From assembly GCF_007923265.1 (NCBI RefSeq), contig NZ_VOJA01000004.1, positions 124,001 through 188,000 of the forward strand: a stretch of 64,000 bases of DNA, written 5' to 3'. This document shows, in pieces, positions 8,193 to 18,330 of this stretch. Both the position numbers and the translations under genes were made by a program. This stretch comes from Francisella salimarina (GTDB taxonomy: Bacteria; Pseudomonadota; Gammaproteobacteria; Francisellales; Francisellaceae). Every line of letters starts with the position of its first letter. Position 1 is the stretch's first letter. The notes under the pieces are model-generated. The model had not been told where the DNA came from, did not search any database, and was given only the letters and a program-made list of their open reading frames with translations.

Positions 8193-10826
8193 TTATCTGC
8201 GATCAGCATAAATTTTTGCTTGAGCAGCTGATAATCTTGCTATAGGAACTCTAAAAGGAGAGCAAGATACATAGTCAAGATCCAAATCATGACAGAAACC
8301 AACAGAGTATGGTTCACCACCATGCTCGCCACATATACCCATTTTAGCATTTGGGTTAACAGCTTTGACACCTTCTTTAGCTATTTCCATTAGTTTACCT
8401 ACACCTTTAGGATCTAGTCTAGCAAATGGATCGAAGCTTAAAATACCCTTTTCAAGGTAGTCTTTAATGAATTTATTAGCATCGTCTCTACTAAAGCCAA
8501 AAGTCATCTGAGTTAAATCATTTGTACCGAATGAGAAGAACTCACTGCCAGCTTCAGCAAGCAGGCCTGCACCAATAGCTCCACGAGGAGTTTCTAGCAT
8601 TACCCCAACTTTATAGTCGATATCTATTTTTTCACGTTTAAGAATTGTGTTAGCAACTTCTCTAACTATACCGCTTAGTAATTTGAATTCTCCAAGAGTG
8701 CTAACTAATGGAATCATAAGCTCAGGTTTAACTTCAATTCCCATACGTTTGCTTGATATTGCCGCATAGATGATAGCTTTAGTTTGCATCTCGATGATTT
8801 CTGGATATGTCACAGCGAGTCTACAGCCTCTATGACCCATCATAGGATTCATTTCATTTAAAGCTTCTATACGAGCTTCTAACTCACTGTAGCTAATATT
8901 AAATTCGCGGGCTAGATCATCAATCTCATCAACTTCATGAGGTAAGAATTCATGTAGAGGAGGATCTATAAATCTGATAGTTACAGCTAGATTATCCATA
9001 GCCTCAAAAAGCTCTTCAAAGTCTTGTTGCTGTACTGGAAGCAACTTATCCAAAGCCTTTTGTCTTTCTTTTTTATCTTTAGCTAAGATCATTTGTCTAA
9101 CATAAGATATACGGTCTTCTTCAAAAAACATGTGTTCTGTACGGCATAGTCCGATACCTTCAGCACCATACGCTCTAGCAACAGAGGCATCTTTGAATGT
9201 ATCAGCATTACATCTAACACGAAGCTTACGAACATTGTCAACAAATTTCATAAACTCTTCAAAGTCTTGAGTAACTTCAGGATCAACAGTTTTGATAATA
9301 CCTCTGTATACAGTACCTTTTGTACCGTCAAGAGATAAATAATCACCCTCAGAGAAAACTTGACCTCTCTCAAAAGTAATAGTTTTTTTATCTTCATCGA
9401 TTCTAGCTGCTTCTAATCCAGATACGCAACATTTACCCATTCCACGAGCTACTACAGCAGCGTGAGATGTCATACCACCACGTAGAGTTAAGATACCATT
9501 ACAAGCATTCATACCTGCTATATCTTCAGGAGAAGTTTCAATTCTAACTAGGATAGTTTTTTCCTCACCACGAGCTTTAGCTGCTAGCAAAGATTCAACA
9601 TCAAAATATATTCTACCACTTGCAGCACCTGGTGAAGCACCTAATGCAGAACCAAGAGGGCGCTTAGAAGCAAGAGCTTTTTCATCAAATTTAGGATGTA
9701 GTAGTTGCTCTAGCAAGTGAGGTTCAACCATCATCACAGCCTCTTCGTTTGTGATTAGGCCTTCTTTAGCCATATCAACAGCTATTTTCAAAGCTGCTTT
9801 TGCAGTTCTTTTACCGTTTCTTGTTTGTAGCATGAAAAGCTTACCATCTTCGATAGTGAACTCCATATCCTGCATATCTTTGTAGACATTTTCTAAATTT
9901 TTAGCAATTTTTACAAAGTCATTAAACACTTCTGGCATTTTGTCTTTCAAAGTTGAGATATGTGCAGGAGTTCTGGTACCTGCAACTACATCTTCACCTT
10001 GAGCATTGATCAAATATTCACCAAAAAGTTCATTCTCTCCAGTGGAAGGGTTTCTTGTAAAAGCAACACCTGTACCAGAGTTATTTCCAGAGTTACCATA
10101 GACCATTTCTTGGACGTTAACAGCCGTACCCCAGTTATTCGAGATATTATTGATTTCTCTATATATGATTGCTCTTTCAGCATTCCATGATCTAAATACA
10201 GCCTCTACAGCTGCTAAAAGTTGCTCGACAGGATCTGTAGGAAATTCTTTGCCAACTAGATCTTTATAGACTTTCTTATATTCTGCAACAATATCTTTAT
10301 AGTCTTGAGCACTTAGATCGCAGTCATTTTTGACATTTCTCTTTTCTTTTTTATCATCAAGTATTTTATCGAAAGGTTTTTTCTCACAGTCCATAACAAC
10401 ATCTGCAAACATCATTATGAATCTTCTGTAGCTGTCATAAACAAACTGCTCGTTATTTGTCTTTGCTACCATAGCTCTTGCAACTTCATCATTTAGACCA
10501 AGGTTTAGAACTGTGTCCATCATACCTGGCATAGAAACTCTAGCACCAGAACGCACGGATACAAGTAGTGGATTACTTCCTCCACCAAAAGTTTTGCCTG
10601 TTCTTTTTTCTAAATCTGCAACATTTGCAAAAATTTGTTCTTTAACCTGATCATTTAGTTTTTGACGGTCATCATAGTATTTTAGGCATGCTTCTGTAGT
10701 TACTGTAAAGCCATCTGGTACAGGCAATCCACTATTAAGCATCTCACTAAGATTAGCTCCTTTACCACCTAACAAATCACGCATAGACTTATTACCTTCG
10801 CTAAAGGCATAGACAAATTTCGACAT
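8193..10826 (-). CDS. ppdK: Pyruvate, phosphate dikinase
   Basis: Interconverts pyruvate, ATP and phosphate with phosphoenolpyruvate, AMP and pyrophosphate; it can work in gluconeogenesis or glycolysis. Domains in order: an N-terminal nucleotide-binding domain starting FSEGNKSMRDLLGGKGANL; the central phosphohistidine swivel domain with LRGGMTSHAAVVARGMGK; and the C-terminal PEP/pyruvate barrel ending in MGICGEHGGEP. The frame opens at 10850, but ATG at 10826 is preferred because GAGAGGAG lies 5 bases before it. This gives 877 aa, normal for bacterial PPDK. It appears to be a single-gene unit, with 126-150 bp before orn. Confidence 0.96.
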   Translation of the reverse strand: MSKFVYAFSEGNKSMRDLLGGKGANLSEMLNSGLPVPDGFTVTTEACLKYYDDRQKLNDQVKEQIFANVADLEKRTGKTFGGGSNPLLVSVRSGARVSMPGMMDTVLNLGLNDEVARAMVAKTNNEQFVYDSYRRFIMMFADVVMDCEKKPFDKILDDKKEKRNVKNDCDLSAQDYKDIVAEYKKVYKDLVGKEFPTDPVEQLLAAVEAVFRSWNAERAIIYREINNISNNWGTAVNVQEMVYGNSGNNSGTGVAFTRNPSTGENELFGEYLINAQGEDVVAGTRTPAHISTLKDKMPEVFNDFVKIAKNLENVYKDMQDMEFTIEDGKLFMLQTRNGKRTAKAALKIAVDMAKEGLITNEEAVMMVEPHLLEQLLHPKFDEKALASKRPLGSALGASPGAASGRIYFDVESLLAAKARGEEKTILVRIETSPEDIAGMNACNGILTLRGGMTSHAAVVARGMGKCCVSGLEAARIDEDKKTITFERGQVFSEGDYLSLDGTKGTVYRGIIKTVDPEVTQDFEEFMKFVDNVRKLRVRCNADTFKDASVARAYGAEGIGLCRTEHMFFEEDRISYVRQMILAKDKKERQKALDKLLPVQQQDFEELFEAMDNLAVTIRFIDPPLHEFLPHEVDEIDDLAREFNISYSELEARIEALNEMNPMMGHRGCRLAVTYPEIIEMQTKAIIYAAISSKRMGIEVKPELMIPLVSTLGEFKLLSGIVREVANTILKREKIDIDYKVGVMLETPRGAIGAGLLAEAGSEFFSFGTNDLTQMTFGFSRDDANKFIKDYLEKGILSFDPFARLDPKGVGKLMEIAKEGVKAVNPNAKMGICGEHGGEPYSVGFCHDLDLDYVSCSPFRVPIARLSAAQAKIYADRR

Positions 10827-10976
10827 AAAAACTCCTCTCAAGTTTTTCATAAAATTAATTTGAAACTAAGCATACTCTCAAGTATACCTAATCTTCATCA
10901 TAGCACATTTGCTGAGCTAGGTTAAAGATTTTTTGTGATGTATTTAAAAAACTTTTAGAAATTCAGTAATGGACTA

Positions 10977-11513
10977 TTAAACAGATAAAAGTTTTTGTCT
11001 ATAGAACTTTAACTCAGAAATAGACTCTCTAATGTCATCTAGAGCTTGGTGTGTAGATTTTTTATAGAAGCTCTCGCCATCCCCCCAATATTCATTGAGA
11101 AGCTTTAAGCTTGTAACATCAAGCATTCTATAATGGCAATAGTCGTCTATATCAGGCATATACTTTGCTAAGAATCTTCTATCCTGCCATATTGAATTAC
11201 CACATAGAGGAGAACTTTGATAAGGGACATATTGTTTTATAAAATCTAAGGTTTTTCGCTCAGCTTCTTTTAATGAAGTCTTACTATCTCTTACTCTCTG
11301 AGTTAGACCTGTTTCTCCATGAACCTTTATACACCACTCATTCATTGTATTTAGAATTTCATCTGATTGATGGATTGCTATTGGCTCTGCTTCTGCAATG
11401 ATATTTAGGTCTTTATCTGTAATAATTGTAGCTATTTCAATAATTGCGCAACTATCAACATTTAACCCCGTCATTTCAAGGTCAATCCAGATCAAGTTAT
11501 CTGTAGATTGCAT
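10977..11513 (-). CDS. orn: Oligoribonuclease (3'-5' exoribonuclease)
   Basis: Degrades two-to-five-residue RNAs and pGpG to mononucleotides in the cytosol. It belongs to the DEDDh exonuclease family: the first Asp and Glu are in WIDLEMTGL at residues 10-18, and the catalytic His and last Asp are in [11 protein letters not shown] near the C-terminus. The 178-aa length is standard. It starts 4 bp after the efp stop with AAGGA about 8 bases upstream, so it is probably co-transcribed with efp. Confidence 0.95.
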   Translation of the reverse strand: MQSTDNLIWIDLEMTGLNVDSCAIIEIATIITDKDLNIIAEAEPIAIHQSDEILNTMNEWCIKVHGETGLTQRVRDSKTSLKEAERKTLDFIKQYVPYQSSPLCGNSIWQDRRFLAKYMPDIDDYCHYRMLDVTSLKLLNEYWGDGESFYKKSTHQALDDIRESISELKFYRQKLLSV

Positions 11514-11517
11514 TTGC

Positions 11518-12087
11518 TTAATCCTTTACTCTTGATACATAGGTCGAAGTTCTAGTGTCAACTTTTATGATTTCACCAGTTTGTACAAAAAGAGGCACTC
11601 TAACTACCGCACCAGTAGATAGTGTTGCTGGTTTGCCACCTGTGCCTGCAGTATCACCTTTAAGACCAGGATCTGTCTCAATAATTTCTAAGTTAACAAA
11701 GTTCGGAGGGATGATGGAGATGGGTTGGCCATTAAAAAGAATTACTTGATATTCATCTTGATCCTTGAGCCATTTTTTTGTTTCACCAAGAGCATCTTGA
11801 GAAACCATATATTGCTCAAAAGTTTCTGGATGCATAAAGACATAGCACTCACCATCAAAGTATGAGTAAACAGCAGATAATTCTTCAACATCTGCAGCCT
11901 CAACAGATTCGCCAGATTTAAAAGTTTTTTCAACTACTCTGTCATTTAATAGGTTTTTTAGTTTAACCCTATTAAATGCCTGTCCTTTACCTGGTTTTAC
12001 AAATTCATTTTCAATAATAACCATCGGGTTGCCATCAATTAAAACTTTCAGGCCACCCTTAAATTCATTAGTACTATAATTAGCCAT
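11518..12087 (-). CDS. efp: Translation elongation factor P
   Basis: Binds ribosomes stalled at polyproline stretches and promotes peptide bond formation. The 189-aa length and three-domain beta-barrel pattern are normal. The modification lysine is Lys34, in [12 protein letters not shown], which matches the E. coli-type site lysylated by EpmA; no epmA or epmB is in this window. A GAGGAA lies shortly before the ATG. A pilin gene ends 26 bp upstream on the same strand. Confidence 0.96.
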   Translation of the reverse strand: MANYSTNEFKGGLKVLIDGNPMVIIENEFVKPGKGQAFNRVKLKNLLNDRVVEKTFKSGESVEAADVEELSAVYSYFDGECYVFMHPETFEQYMVSQDALGETKKWLKDQDEYQVILFNGQPISIIPPNFVNLEIIETDPGLKGDTAGTGGKPATLSTGAVVRVPLFVQTGEIIKVDTRTSTYVSRVKD

Positions 12088-12113
12088 TTTTATTCCTCTA
12101 TTTTACAATGAAA

Positions 12114-12554
12114 TTAATTCCAACATTCTGCATTATAATTTTCATCACTATCTTTCGCGGTTTTATTTACAATACCACCATCAACTTCAAGCTCTATCAT
12201 TTCACATGGAGTATCGGCTGTTTGTGATCCTTGAGCAGTGGCTGTTATTACATAGCTTATATCAGGGCACTCAGGCTCCCCAGAGCAATATGTAAGGCGG
12301 TAGTAGTTATTAGGAGTGTTTTCATGGTAGAAACTATTTATGTTACTACCAGAAGGAAAAGATCCAAAACGGATTTCAAAATTATCAGCTGCACTAGCTG
12401 CTGAAAGCAGCTCAGAGGTTGCTTCAGTTCGGTGATTTCTCAGTATATAGTTGTTATACATTGGTATGCCAATTGATGCGAGAATTGCTATTATCGCGAT
12501 TACAACCATCAACTCAACTAATGAAAATCCTTTTTTTTTATTATTTATCGGCAT
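12114..12554 (-). CDS. Type IV pilin / pseudopilin subunit
   Basis: Prepilin with a short basic leader (MPINNKKKG) cut by prepilin peptidase before Phe10, giving [16 protein letters not shown] with the conserved Glu5. The hydrophobic helix is followed by a globular domain with four cysteines (in [12 protein letters not shown] and AECWN) that could form a disulphide-bonded loop near the C-terminus. Mature protein about 137 aa. Francisella carries several dispersed pilE genes; the position next to efp and two LpxL genes matches the one usually called pilE4, but I assign no symbol from sequence alone. No other pilus gene is adjacent. Confidence 0.9.
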   Translation of the reverse strand: MPINNKKKGFSLVELMVVIAIIAILASIGIPMYNNYILRNHRTEATSELLSAASAADNFEIRFGSFPSGSNINSFYHENTPNNYYRLTYCSGEPECPDISYVITATAQGSQTADTPCEMIELEVDGGIVNKTAKDSDENYNAECWN

Positions 12555-12566
12555 ATCAACACTACT

Positions 12567-13490
12567 CTAATATATTTGAGGTTCGCCATTTGGTCTAGTT
12601 CTATAGCGACGATGTTGCCATAAGTATTGCTCTGGATATTTTCTTATAGCATCTTCCAGGAATTTATTTGTCATTTCAGCATCTTTATGGGCGTCACCTG
12701 TAAACTCTAATGGCTCACCTATGACAATTTTATACTTTTTTAGGCACTTTTTTCTAACATAATATACAGGTAGTACTACAGAGTTTGTTTTTTCAGCTAA
12801 CCATGGGGTTACGGTCAAAGTTGAACACAATGTTCCAAAAAATGGAGCAAAAATAGAGTTTTCAAGTCCAGTGCTTTCTAAGCCAAAGTCTTGATCTGGA
12901 GCGTACCACATAGAGTAGCCTCTTTTTAAGCTTTTAATAACACTTATTAAGTTTTTACTGTCTAGACATCTATATATGTTTTTTTCACGATATTTTTTGA
13001 TTAGCTCCTCAAGAAGGTCATTGGTATTCTTTTGGTACATAACTGTAAGAGGGGGATGATTTTCTGCTACATGGCGTCCAACTATTTCTATACAGTGAAA
13101 GTGAAAACCTAAGAATATAACATTTGTATTCGGGTTTTCATGATATTTTTTGAATATACTTAATGAATCACCTTCCCATTCAAATTTTATTTTATTGAAC
13201 CTTTTTTTTGATAAAAACCAAGCGGCAGTAGTTTCAGCTCCTGATAGAACCATAGAATAATAGCTTTTATCAACAAGTTTATTTATTTCTTTTAAAGACT
13301 TTTCTGGGAATGCAATCTTTAGATTTTCTCGAGCAATTCGATTTCTGCTTTTTAAGAATGGTTTAATAACAATACCAATAGCAAGCACTATATACTTATG
13401 AGTAAAAAGAGGTAACTTGGAGCCAAAGTTCATTATACCTACAATAACCCAAATACCCCAGTTCTTCGGTTTAAGCTTGTTACTATTCAT
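12567..13490 (-). CDS. Lipid A late acyltransferase, LpxL/HtrB family (copy 1)
   Basis: Transfers a secondary acyl chain to lipid A at the inner membrane. The family catalytic H(X)4(D/E) motif is present as GFHFHCIEIVGRH near residue 128; MYQKNTN, MWYAPDQDFG and PVYYVRKK are further conserved blocks. One N-terminal hydrophobic segment is present and the 307-aa length is typical. It is the downstream member of a tandem pair with the gene at 13551-14450. Both end in a similar YLWQHRRYRTRP tail, which indicates an old duplication. Confidence 0.92.
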   Translation of the reverse strand: MNSNKLKPKNWGIWVIVGIMNFGSKLPLFTHKYIVLAIGIVIKPFLKSRNRIARENLKIAFPEKSLKEINKLVDKSYYSMVLSGAETTAAWFLSKKRFNKIKFEWEGDSLSIFKKYHENPNTNVIFLGFHFHCIEIVGRHVAENHPPLTVMYQKNTNDLLEELIKKYREKNIYRCLDSKNLISVIKSLKRGYSMWYAPDQDFGLESTGLENSIFAPFFGTLCSTLTVTPWLAEKTNSVVLPVYYVRKKCLKKYKIVIGEPLEFTGDAHKDAEMTNKFLEDAIRKYPEQYLWQHRRYRTRPNGEPQIY

Positions 13491-13550
13491 CAGTATCTTT
13501 AAATTAAAATCTTAAACCTATTTTAACATACACTTTTTTAATCATAAACA

Positions 13551-14450
13551 TTAATAAATCTTTTCTTCTCCTAGAGGTCTTGTCTTATAGCGACGATGTT
13601 GCCATAGATACTGCTCAGGATGTTTTTTTATGATATCTTCAAGAATTTTATTTGTCAGTTTCGCATCTTCAAAGTCATCACCAGTAAATGTGATTGGGTC
13701 ACCTGTTATAATACTGTAGCCAGAGAAATTTGGCTTTCTGATATAGTATGCAGGGATTACTGTTGAGCCAGTCTTTTTTGCTAACCATGGTGTTACAGTT
13801 AGGGTGGTGCAAAGTTTACCAAAAAATGGAGCAAAAACCACATGCTCTTTAAAGTCTTGATCTGGAGCGTACCACATTGACACTTTTCTCTTCAAACTTT
13901 TTATGACAGAAATAATATTTTTCCTTTGGAAGCATTCAGTTACATATTTCTTTCGGGATGAGGTGATTATGTGTTCCATTAGGGGATTTTTGTGATATTG
14001 ATACATTACGGTAAATGGACTATAGTGTTCACCAATATATCTACCAGCTATTTCAAGACAATGGAAGTGAAAACCCAGTACTAGCAATGTTTTATCTTTA
14101 TCATAATGAATTTGATCAAATGTTTTTAGGTCATTGTCAAAAGGAATTTTGTTAAAGTTTTTTTTAGACATAAACCAGGATATTAGACTTTCAAACCCTG
14201 CCATACTTGCAGATTTGTAACTCTCATTAGCCAGTTTTTCTATCTCTTGATCCGATTTGTCGGGGAATGCGATTTTAAGATTTGTTATAGCAATCTGTTG
14301 ACGTTTTTTTAATAGAGGTTTTGCCAAAAAACCTATACCTAACGCAATTCGCATTAACACACTGTAAGGAAGCGTGTTTACTAAAATCTTAGCAATCCAG
14401 ATTATAATCCATAAACCCCAATATTTTGGTTTAAGTAGAGATTTATCCAT
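13551..14450 (-). CDS. Lipid A late acyltransferase, LpxL/HtrB family (copy 2)
   Basis: Paralogue of the neighbour at 12567-13490 with the same architecture: an N-terminal membrane segment, the catalytic GFHFHCLEIAGRY, MWYAPDQDF, and the C-terminal YLWQHRRYKTRP. The 299-aa length is normal. The insertion after DQDF in copy 1 (roughly seven residues) is absent here. The start codon overlaps nothing but lies 1 bp after the yidC stop, so it likely shares the yidC transcript. The two copies presumably acylate different positions or act at different temperatures, but that cannot be read from sequence. Confidence 0.92.
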   Translation of the reverse strand: MDKSLLKPKYWGLWIIIWIAKILVNTLPYSVLMRIALGIGFLAKPLLKKRQQIAITNLKIAFPDKSDQEIEKLANESYKSASMAGFESLISWFMSKKNFNKIPFDNDLKTFDQIHYDKDKTLLVLGFHFHCLEIAGRYIGEHYSPFTVMYQYHKNPLMEHIITSSRKKYVTECFQRKNIISVIKSLKRKVSMWYAPDQDFKEHVVFAPFFGKLCTTLTVTPWLAKKTGSTVIPAYYIRKPNFSGYSIITGDPITFTGDDFEDAKLTNKILEDIIKKHPEQYLWQHRRYKTRPLGEEKIY

Positions 14451-14451
14451 A

Positions 14452-16107
14452 TTACTTTTTATGAGTAGCTTGGTAATGTCTTGTGATAATCCACTGTTGT
14501 AAGATACTAATTACGTTGTTAGTTAACCAGTACAGTACTAGACCAGATGGGAATGAAGCAAATAAGAATGTAAATATCACAGGTAAGAACATCATTATCT
14601 TAGCTTGCATAGGATCTGCAGGAGCTGGAGATAGTTTTTGCTGTAAGAACATTGATATACCCATAAGTATAGGTAATACAAAGTAAGGATCTTTCATTGA
14701 TAAGTCATGAATCCAGAAGATAAAAGGAGCTTGTCTTAGCTCTACAGATTCTAGTAATACCCAGTACAGTGAAATGAAAATAGGAATCTGTATAAGCATA
14801 GGTAAACAACCACTTAGAGGGTTTACCTTCTCTTCTTTATACATTTCCATCATTTTCTTACCTAGAGCCTGACGATCATCTTTATATGTTTCTTGTAAGC
14901 GTTTGATTCTAGGTTGTAACATTCTCATTTTTGCCATAGAGCGATAACTCTTAGCAGAAAGAGGATAGAATATGAGCTTGATCAGGCAGGTTACAAGGAT
15001 AATAGCTAAGCCCCAGTTACCTACTAGTGAATGTATGTGATTCATCACCCAGAAAATTATCTCTGAGAAGAATGATAACATTCCGTAATCTAGAGTTTTT
15101 TCTAGGTTAGGAGCTAAATCTACTAAGTTGGCTTTAATAATTGGTCCACTATATAGTACTGAGTCTATATTTTCTGATTGACCAGGTGCGATCGAAAGTC
15201 CAGTGTAAGCACCTGCTTCAAATACATCATTGTTTAGGTTTTTATAGTAAATTTTTGAGTCATTTGATTGTGGAATCCAAGCGCTCATAAAGTAATGCTG
15301 TATGAAAGCAACCCAACCTAGACCTTGACTACTTATAACCGTTGGCTGACCGTTAGTTTTTGAAATGTCTTTGAAAGATTCTTTTCTGAAAGAGTCATTA
15401 GCTGTTGAGTAAGCGACACCAGTAAAAGTATAGCTGTGAGCATTTAATAGGCTAAAGCTATCGCCCGCTGGATTAAAGTCTCTAGCTAATGAGTCATCAA
15501 TAATAACATTTACAGGCGCTGAAGTTGTATTTTTAATATTCTGAGATACAGATATATTGTATTTAGCATCATCAAAAGTATATGTTCTAGTTATTTCTAA
15601 CCCATCAACATTTCCAGTAAGAGTTAGTACCTGTTTTCCATTTTCTTTTTTGATTCCCTGACTTTCAAAATTGACATTAATAGGCTTTTTGTTGATAACA
15701 ATAGTACTTTTAGCAATATATTCTGAACCTTGCTTATTTGTAAGCAGAGACATTGGGGTTTTATCATCAAGACTAATGCTATAATCTTCTAATGATGCTG
15801 AAATAATAGCACCATCAAGTAAGCTGATCTTAAGATTTTTGAATACATCTGTGTTAATAGTTACGCTTTTAGCATCATCATATTTTGAGAAACTTGTAGT
15901 TTTCGTTAATGATGCTTTTGCATCAGATGTTGACACGTTCGTTGTGGCAGGAGTATCACTATTATAGTGACTATTGTCTTGTTGAGTTTGAGTCGTTTGT
16001 GATTGACTGCTTTTTGATGGGAAAGTTTGCTCCCATCTACCCATCAATGAGATAAGCATTATAGCTATCGTGACTAATAGTAGTATTCTTATATGATTAG
16101 CTTTCAT
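14452..16107 (-). CDS. yidC: Membrane protein insertase YidC
   Basis: Inserts and folds inner-membrane proteins, alone or with SecYEG. It has an N-terminal membrane anchor (residues about 8-23), a large periplasmic beta-domain of about 310 residues, and the conserved C-terminal 60KD_IMP domain with five membrane helices containing the [25 protein letters not shown] and [19 protein letters not shown] blocks. The 551-aa length fits gamma-proteobacterial YidC. Its start overlaps the yidD stop by 4 bp (ATGA), and it continues the rpmH-rnpA-yidD-yidC order. Confidence 0.97.
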   Translation of the reverse strand: MKANHIRILLLVTIAIMLISLMGRWEQTFPSKSSQSQTTQTQQDNSHYNSDTPATTNVSTSDAKASLTKTTSFSKYDDAKSVTINTDVFKNLKISLLDGAIISASLEDYSISLDDKTPMSLLTNKQGSEYIAKSTIVINKKPINVNFESQGIKKENGKQVLTLTGNVDGLEITRTYTFDDAKYNISVSQNIKNTTSAPVNVIIDDSLARDFNPAGDSFSLLNAHSYTFTGVAYSTANDSFRKESFKDISKTNGQPTVISSQGLGWVAFIQHYFMSAWIPQSNDSKIYYKNLNNDVFEAGAYTGLSIAPGQSENIDSVLYSGPIIKANLVDLAPNLEKTLDYGMLSFFSEIIFWVMNHIHSLVGNWGLAIILVTCLIKLIFYPLSAKSYRSMAKMRMLQPRIKRLQETYKDDRQALGKKMMEMYKEEKVNPLSGCLPMLIQIPIFISLYWVLLESVELRQAPFIFWIHDLSMKDPYFVLPILMGISMFLQQKLSPAPADPMQAKIMMFLPVIFTFLFASFPSGLVLYWLTNNVISILQQWIITRHYQATHKK

Positions 16108-16388
16108 TGTTTATTATTAACCTTTTTATTTTTACAAGGAACCGGATCGTAGTAGTCTCTTTTTGCAAACGGATGACATCTTAAGAGCCTACGGGTACTT
16201 AAATATAATCCCTTTAGTATACCATGAGTTTTTAGAGCTTCTAGAGCATATTCTGAACAAGTAGGATAATATCTGCATCTAGCAGGTATAAAGGGGCTTA
16301 TACAATAGCGGTATAAATTGATTAGAGCTATAAAAGGAACTAGTGTAATTCTTTTAAAAAATTTTCGAAATTTTTTATCGAGTGCCAC
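16104..16388 (-). CDS. yidD: Membrane protein insertion efficiency factor YidD
   Basis: Small membrane-associated protein that helps YidC-dependent insertion. The signature is [15 protein letters not shown] with three conserved cysteines. The start is GTG at 16388, which overlaps the end of rnpA by 49 bp; it is supported by AAGGAAG ending 5 bases upstream. An N-terminal amphipathic helix precedes the hydrophobic [12 protein letters not shown]. Length 94 aa, slightly longer than the E. coli protein. Confidence 0.93.
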   Translation of the reverse strand: MALDKKFRKFFKRITLVPFIALINLYRYCISPFIPARCRYYPTCSEYALEALKTHGILKGLYLSTRRLLRCHPFAKRDYYDPVPCKNKKVNNKQ

Positions 16389-16693
16389 AGTTCTTCCTTA
16401 GTCGCTTGAGCAGCTGGTTTTTTACTTAAAACTATCAAGCATTTGTGTTCTAAGATATCTTTGTGTAAGCGAAAAGATTCTTTAATAAGTCTTCTACAAA
16501 GATTTCTTTTAGTAGCCTTTTTGATGCTTTTTTTTGGTAAGATTGCACAAATACCTGGCTCTTTATGAGTTCTGTGACTTAAAAGGAATGTGAAATGTAG
16601 GGTGCTGAGTTTTTTATCTACATTACCAAAGGCTTGTTTAATCTCACTTTTATCGAGTATATTTTGCTTTGTTAGGCAAAAGTTACGCTGCAA
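16340..16693 (-). CDS. rnpA: Ribonuclease P protein component
   Basis: Basic protein subunit that assists the catalytic RNA in 5' maturation of pre-tRNA. The RNR signature is present as [18 protein letters not shown] near residues 62-79, preceded by the family's [10 protein letters not shown] strand. The start is TTG at 16693, inside the last codons of rpmH (11-bp overlap), an arrangement often seen for rnpA. No in-frame ATG precedes the conserved domain. The RNA partner gene is not in the window. Confidence 0.93.
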
Positions 16694-16817
16694 GCTTTGC
16701 TCTACCTTTAGCTCTTCTGTTTCTAATAACTTTTCTTCCGCTTAATGTTTTCATGCGAGCACGGAAGCCATGAGTTCTTTTTCTTTTTAAGTTTGAAGGT
16801 TGGAATGTTCTTTTCAT
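16683..16817 (-). CDS. rpmH: 50S ribosomal protein L34
   Basis: A 44-codon frame beginning [18 protein letters not shown] and ending in an AKLAA tail, the textbook L34 sequence and length. AGAGG lies about 8 bases before the ATG. It is the first gene of the rpmH-rnpA-yidD-yidC unit and has a good sigma-70 promoter at 16877-16905. In many bacteria this cluster lies beside dnaA and oriC; here it is followed upstream by an unrelated hypothetical gene. Confidence 0.97.
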
Positions 16818-16876
16818 TTTAATTTCCTCTTTAAAATTCTAATCTTTATTTAATACATTACAGAAATAGTTTCGGT

Positions 16877-16905
16877 ATTCTATAGAAAAAACCTTAGTTA
16901 GTCAA
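16877..16905 (-). promoter_or_regulatory. Sigma-70 promoter for rpmH-rnpA-yidD-yidC
   Basis: On the minus strand TTGACT (16900-16905) and TAGAAT (16877-16882) are separated by 17 bases, matching the consensus at 5 of 6 positions in each box. Transcription would start near 16870, about 50 bases before the rpmH start. Confidence 0.7.
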
Positions 16906-16908
16906 ATA

Positions 16909-17361
16909 CTAATTGCTAGAGTTGGAGCATGGTATTAGATTCATCTCTGATAATTGTTTCCAAGATTTATCAGGACAGTTTTTAGGTTTTTCAGAGGGGA
17001 AGCAGTAGCCTTGCCATCCTCTATAGTTTTCAACCTCTAAACATTTTTTGAACTTTTTGACGCTGAGGTATGCAGGTGTCCAAGTTGCGGAGTTTGAGCC
17101 AACTAGTTGTTCTTGTTGCTTAGGTTGGTCTATGGCTGGTATGTTACCCTCTTTAGCTTCCTTACTTAAAGGAGATGGTGTAGCATTCATTGCCATAGGC
17201 GTTGCATGATCGCTGGGTTTAACTGAGTTAGCTTCCGTTAGGGCAGGATTAACGTTAACATCAGAACCACTACTAGCTAAGCTATTGTCTATTGTGGCAT
17301 TTGCAGAAAAACCAATAGAAACATACAACGCAGCCACAAAGAAAGTACATATTTTTTTCAT
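16909..17361 (-). CDS. Exported hypothetical protein with a C-terminal four-cysteine domain
   Basis: I do not recognise this family. The 150-aa product has a signal peptide (MKKICTFFVAALYVSIGFSANA, given here as 22 residues, probable cleavage after ANA), then about 70 residues of low complexity rich in Ser, Asn, Pro and Ala, and a compact C-terminal part (93-150) with cysteines at 107, 120, 129 and 145 and several aromatics (Trp94, Trp116, Trp134). Two disulphides in the periplasm or outside the cell are likely. It stands alone: it diverges from aroE and its stop lies just upstream of the rpmH promoter. Confidence 0.75.
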   Translation of the reverse strand: MKKICTFFVAALYVSIGFSANATIDNSLASSGSDVNVNPALTEANSVKPSDHATPMAMNATPSPLSKEAKEGNIPAIDQPKQQEQLVGSNSATWTPAYLSVKKFKKCLEVENYRGWQGYCFPSEKPKNCPDKSWKQLSEMNLIPCSNSSN

Positions 17362-17484
17362 TTTCTCATAATAAGTATGTCAATTTATATAGCTCATATA
17401 ATATTTATTTTCTTTCCAGTATTCAAGTTAATGATTCTTGCTATGATATAATTCATACAAAATTTACAAGGTTTTTTTAATTTT

Positions 17485-18261
17485 ATGCAAGATTTGTATC
17501 ATGTAATTGGTTATCCAGTTAAACATAGTTTATCTCCCAAAATTCAGATGGAATTAGCTGAGCAATATCATCAAGATATACTTTTTACAGCTGTTGAAAT
17601 TAAGCCAGAGAATCTAGCAACAAAGATTCAAGAGTTCCGTGATAATTCTCAAATTAAAGGGTTAAGTGTAACTGTACCACATAAGGAAAAAGTATACGAT
17701 TTAGCAGATGATGCAGATGATACTGCTAAGGCTGTTAAAGCTGCTAGTAATGTTGTTTTTACCGAAGATCGTAAAATGATAGCTCTAAACTATGATGGTT
17801 TGGGTATAGTTAATGATATTAAGAATAACTACAAAATAGGTTTTGTAGGTAAAAAGGTTCTTGTTGTAGGTGCCGGAGGAGCTGCCAAAGCAGTTATTGC
17901 AGCGGTTATCAAAGAGTCTCCATTATCTGTGAGTATTACTAATAGAACCAAAGTAAAGGCAGATGCAGTAAAAGGTCTATTCGGGTTAGATGATAAAATA
18001 GATGTGATTGATTTTGATGATATCAAAGAATCATTTGATATCGTGATTAATTCAACATCATCAAGTATTTATGGTGAATTGCTTCCTTTACAGAAAACAA
18101 ATTTTAATAGAAACGCATTTGCTTATGATTTGATGTATAGTTCAGATGGTGGGACTATTTTTACAAAATGGTGCGAAGATAACGGTATTAAGGCTGCAGA
18201 TGGTAAAGGAATGTTAAAAGAGCTTAGTCTTGCAGTATTTAAGTATTGGCGAGGATTATGA
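17485..18261 (+). CDS. aroE: Shikimate dehydrogenase
   Basis: Reduces 3-dehydroshikimate to shikimate with NADPH in the aromatic amino acid pathway. Seen: the substrate site YPVKHSLSP near residues 10-18, the catalytic lysine in VTVPHKE near 62-68, the NADP loop VGAGGAAKAV near 130, and NRTK after the following strand, which fits NADP preference. The 258-aa length is slightly short but complete. A TATAAT at 17447-17452 may be its -10 box; the -35 is weak. Confidence 0.94.
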   Translation: MQDLYHVIGYPVKHSLSPKIQMELAEQYHQDILFTAVEIKPENLATKIQEFRDNSQIKGLSVTVPHKEKVYDLADDADDTAKAVKAASNVVFTEDRKMIALNYDGLGIVNDIKNNYKIGFVGKKVLVVGAGGAAKAVIAAVIKESPLSVSITNRTKVKADAVKGLFGLDDKIDVIDFDDIKESFDIVINSTSSSIYGELLPLQKTNFNRNAFAYDLMYSSDGGTIFTKWCEDNGIKAADGKGMLKELSLAVFKYWRGL

Positions 18262-18330
18262 CTAATGTAGTCATTGTGCTAAAATATTTCTATGTAGTAT
18301 CTACTAGCATAACTGCTTCTGAAGGTTAAG

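Noticed and set aside
9960-10190. 76-codon frame on the plus strand inside ppdK
   Set aside because: Shadow of a long conserved coding sequence on the other strand; no ribosome-binding site and no recognisable product.
16683-16908. Possible chromosome origin next to rpmH-rnpA-yidD-yidC
   Set aside because: No dnaA or gidA gene is adjacent and I see no cluster of TTATCCACA-type boxes in the 90-bp gap, so the usual oriC setting is absent.
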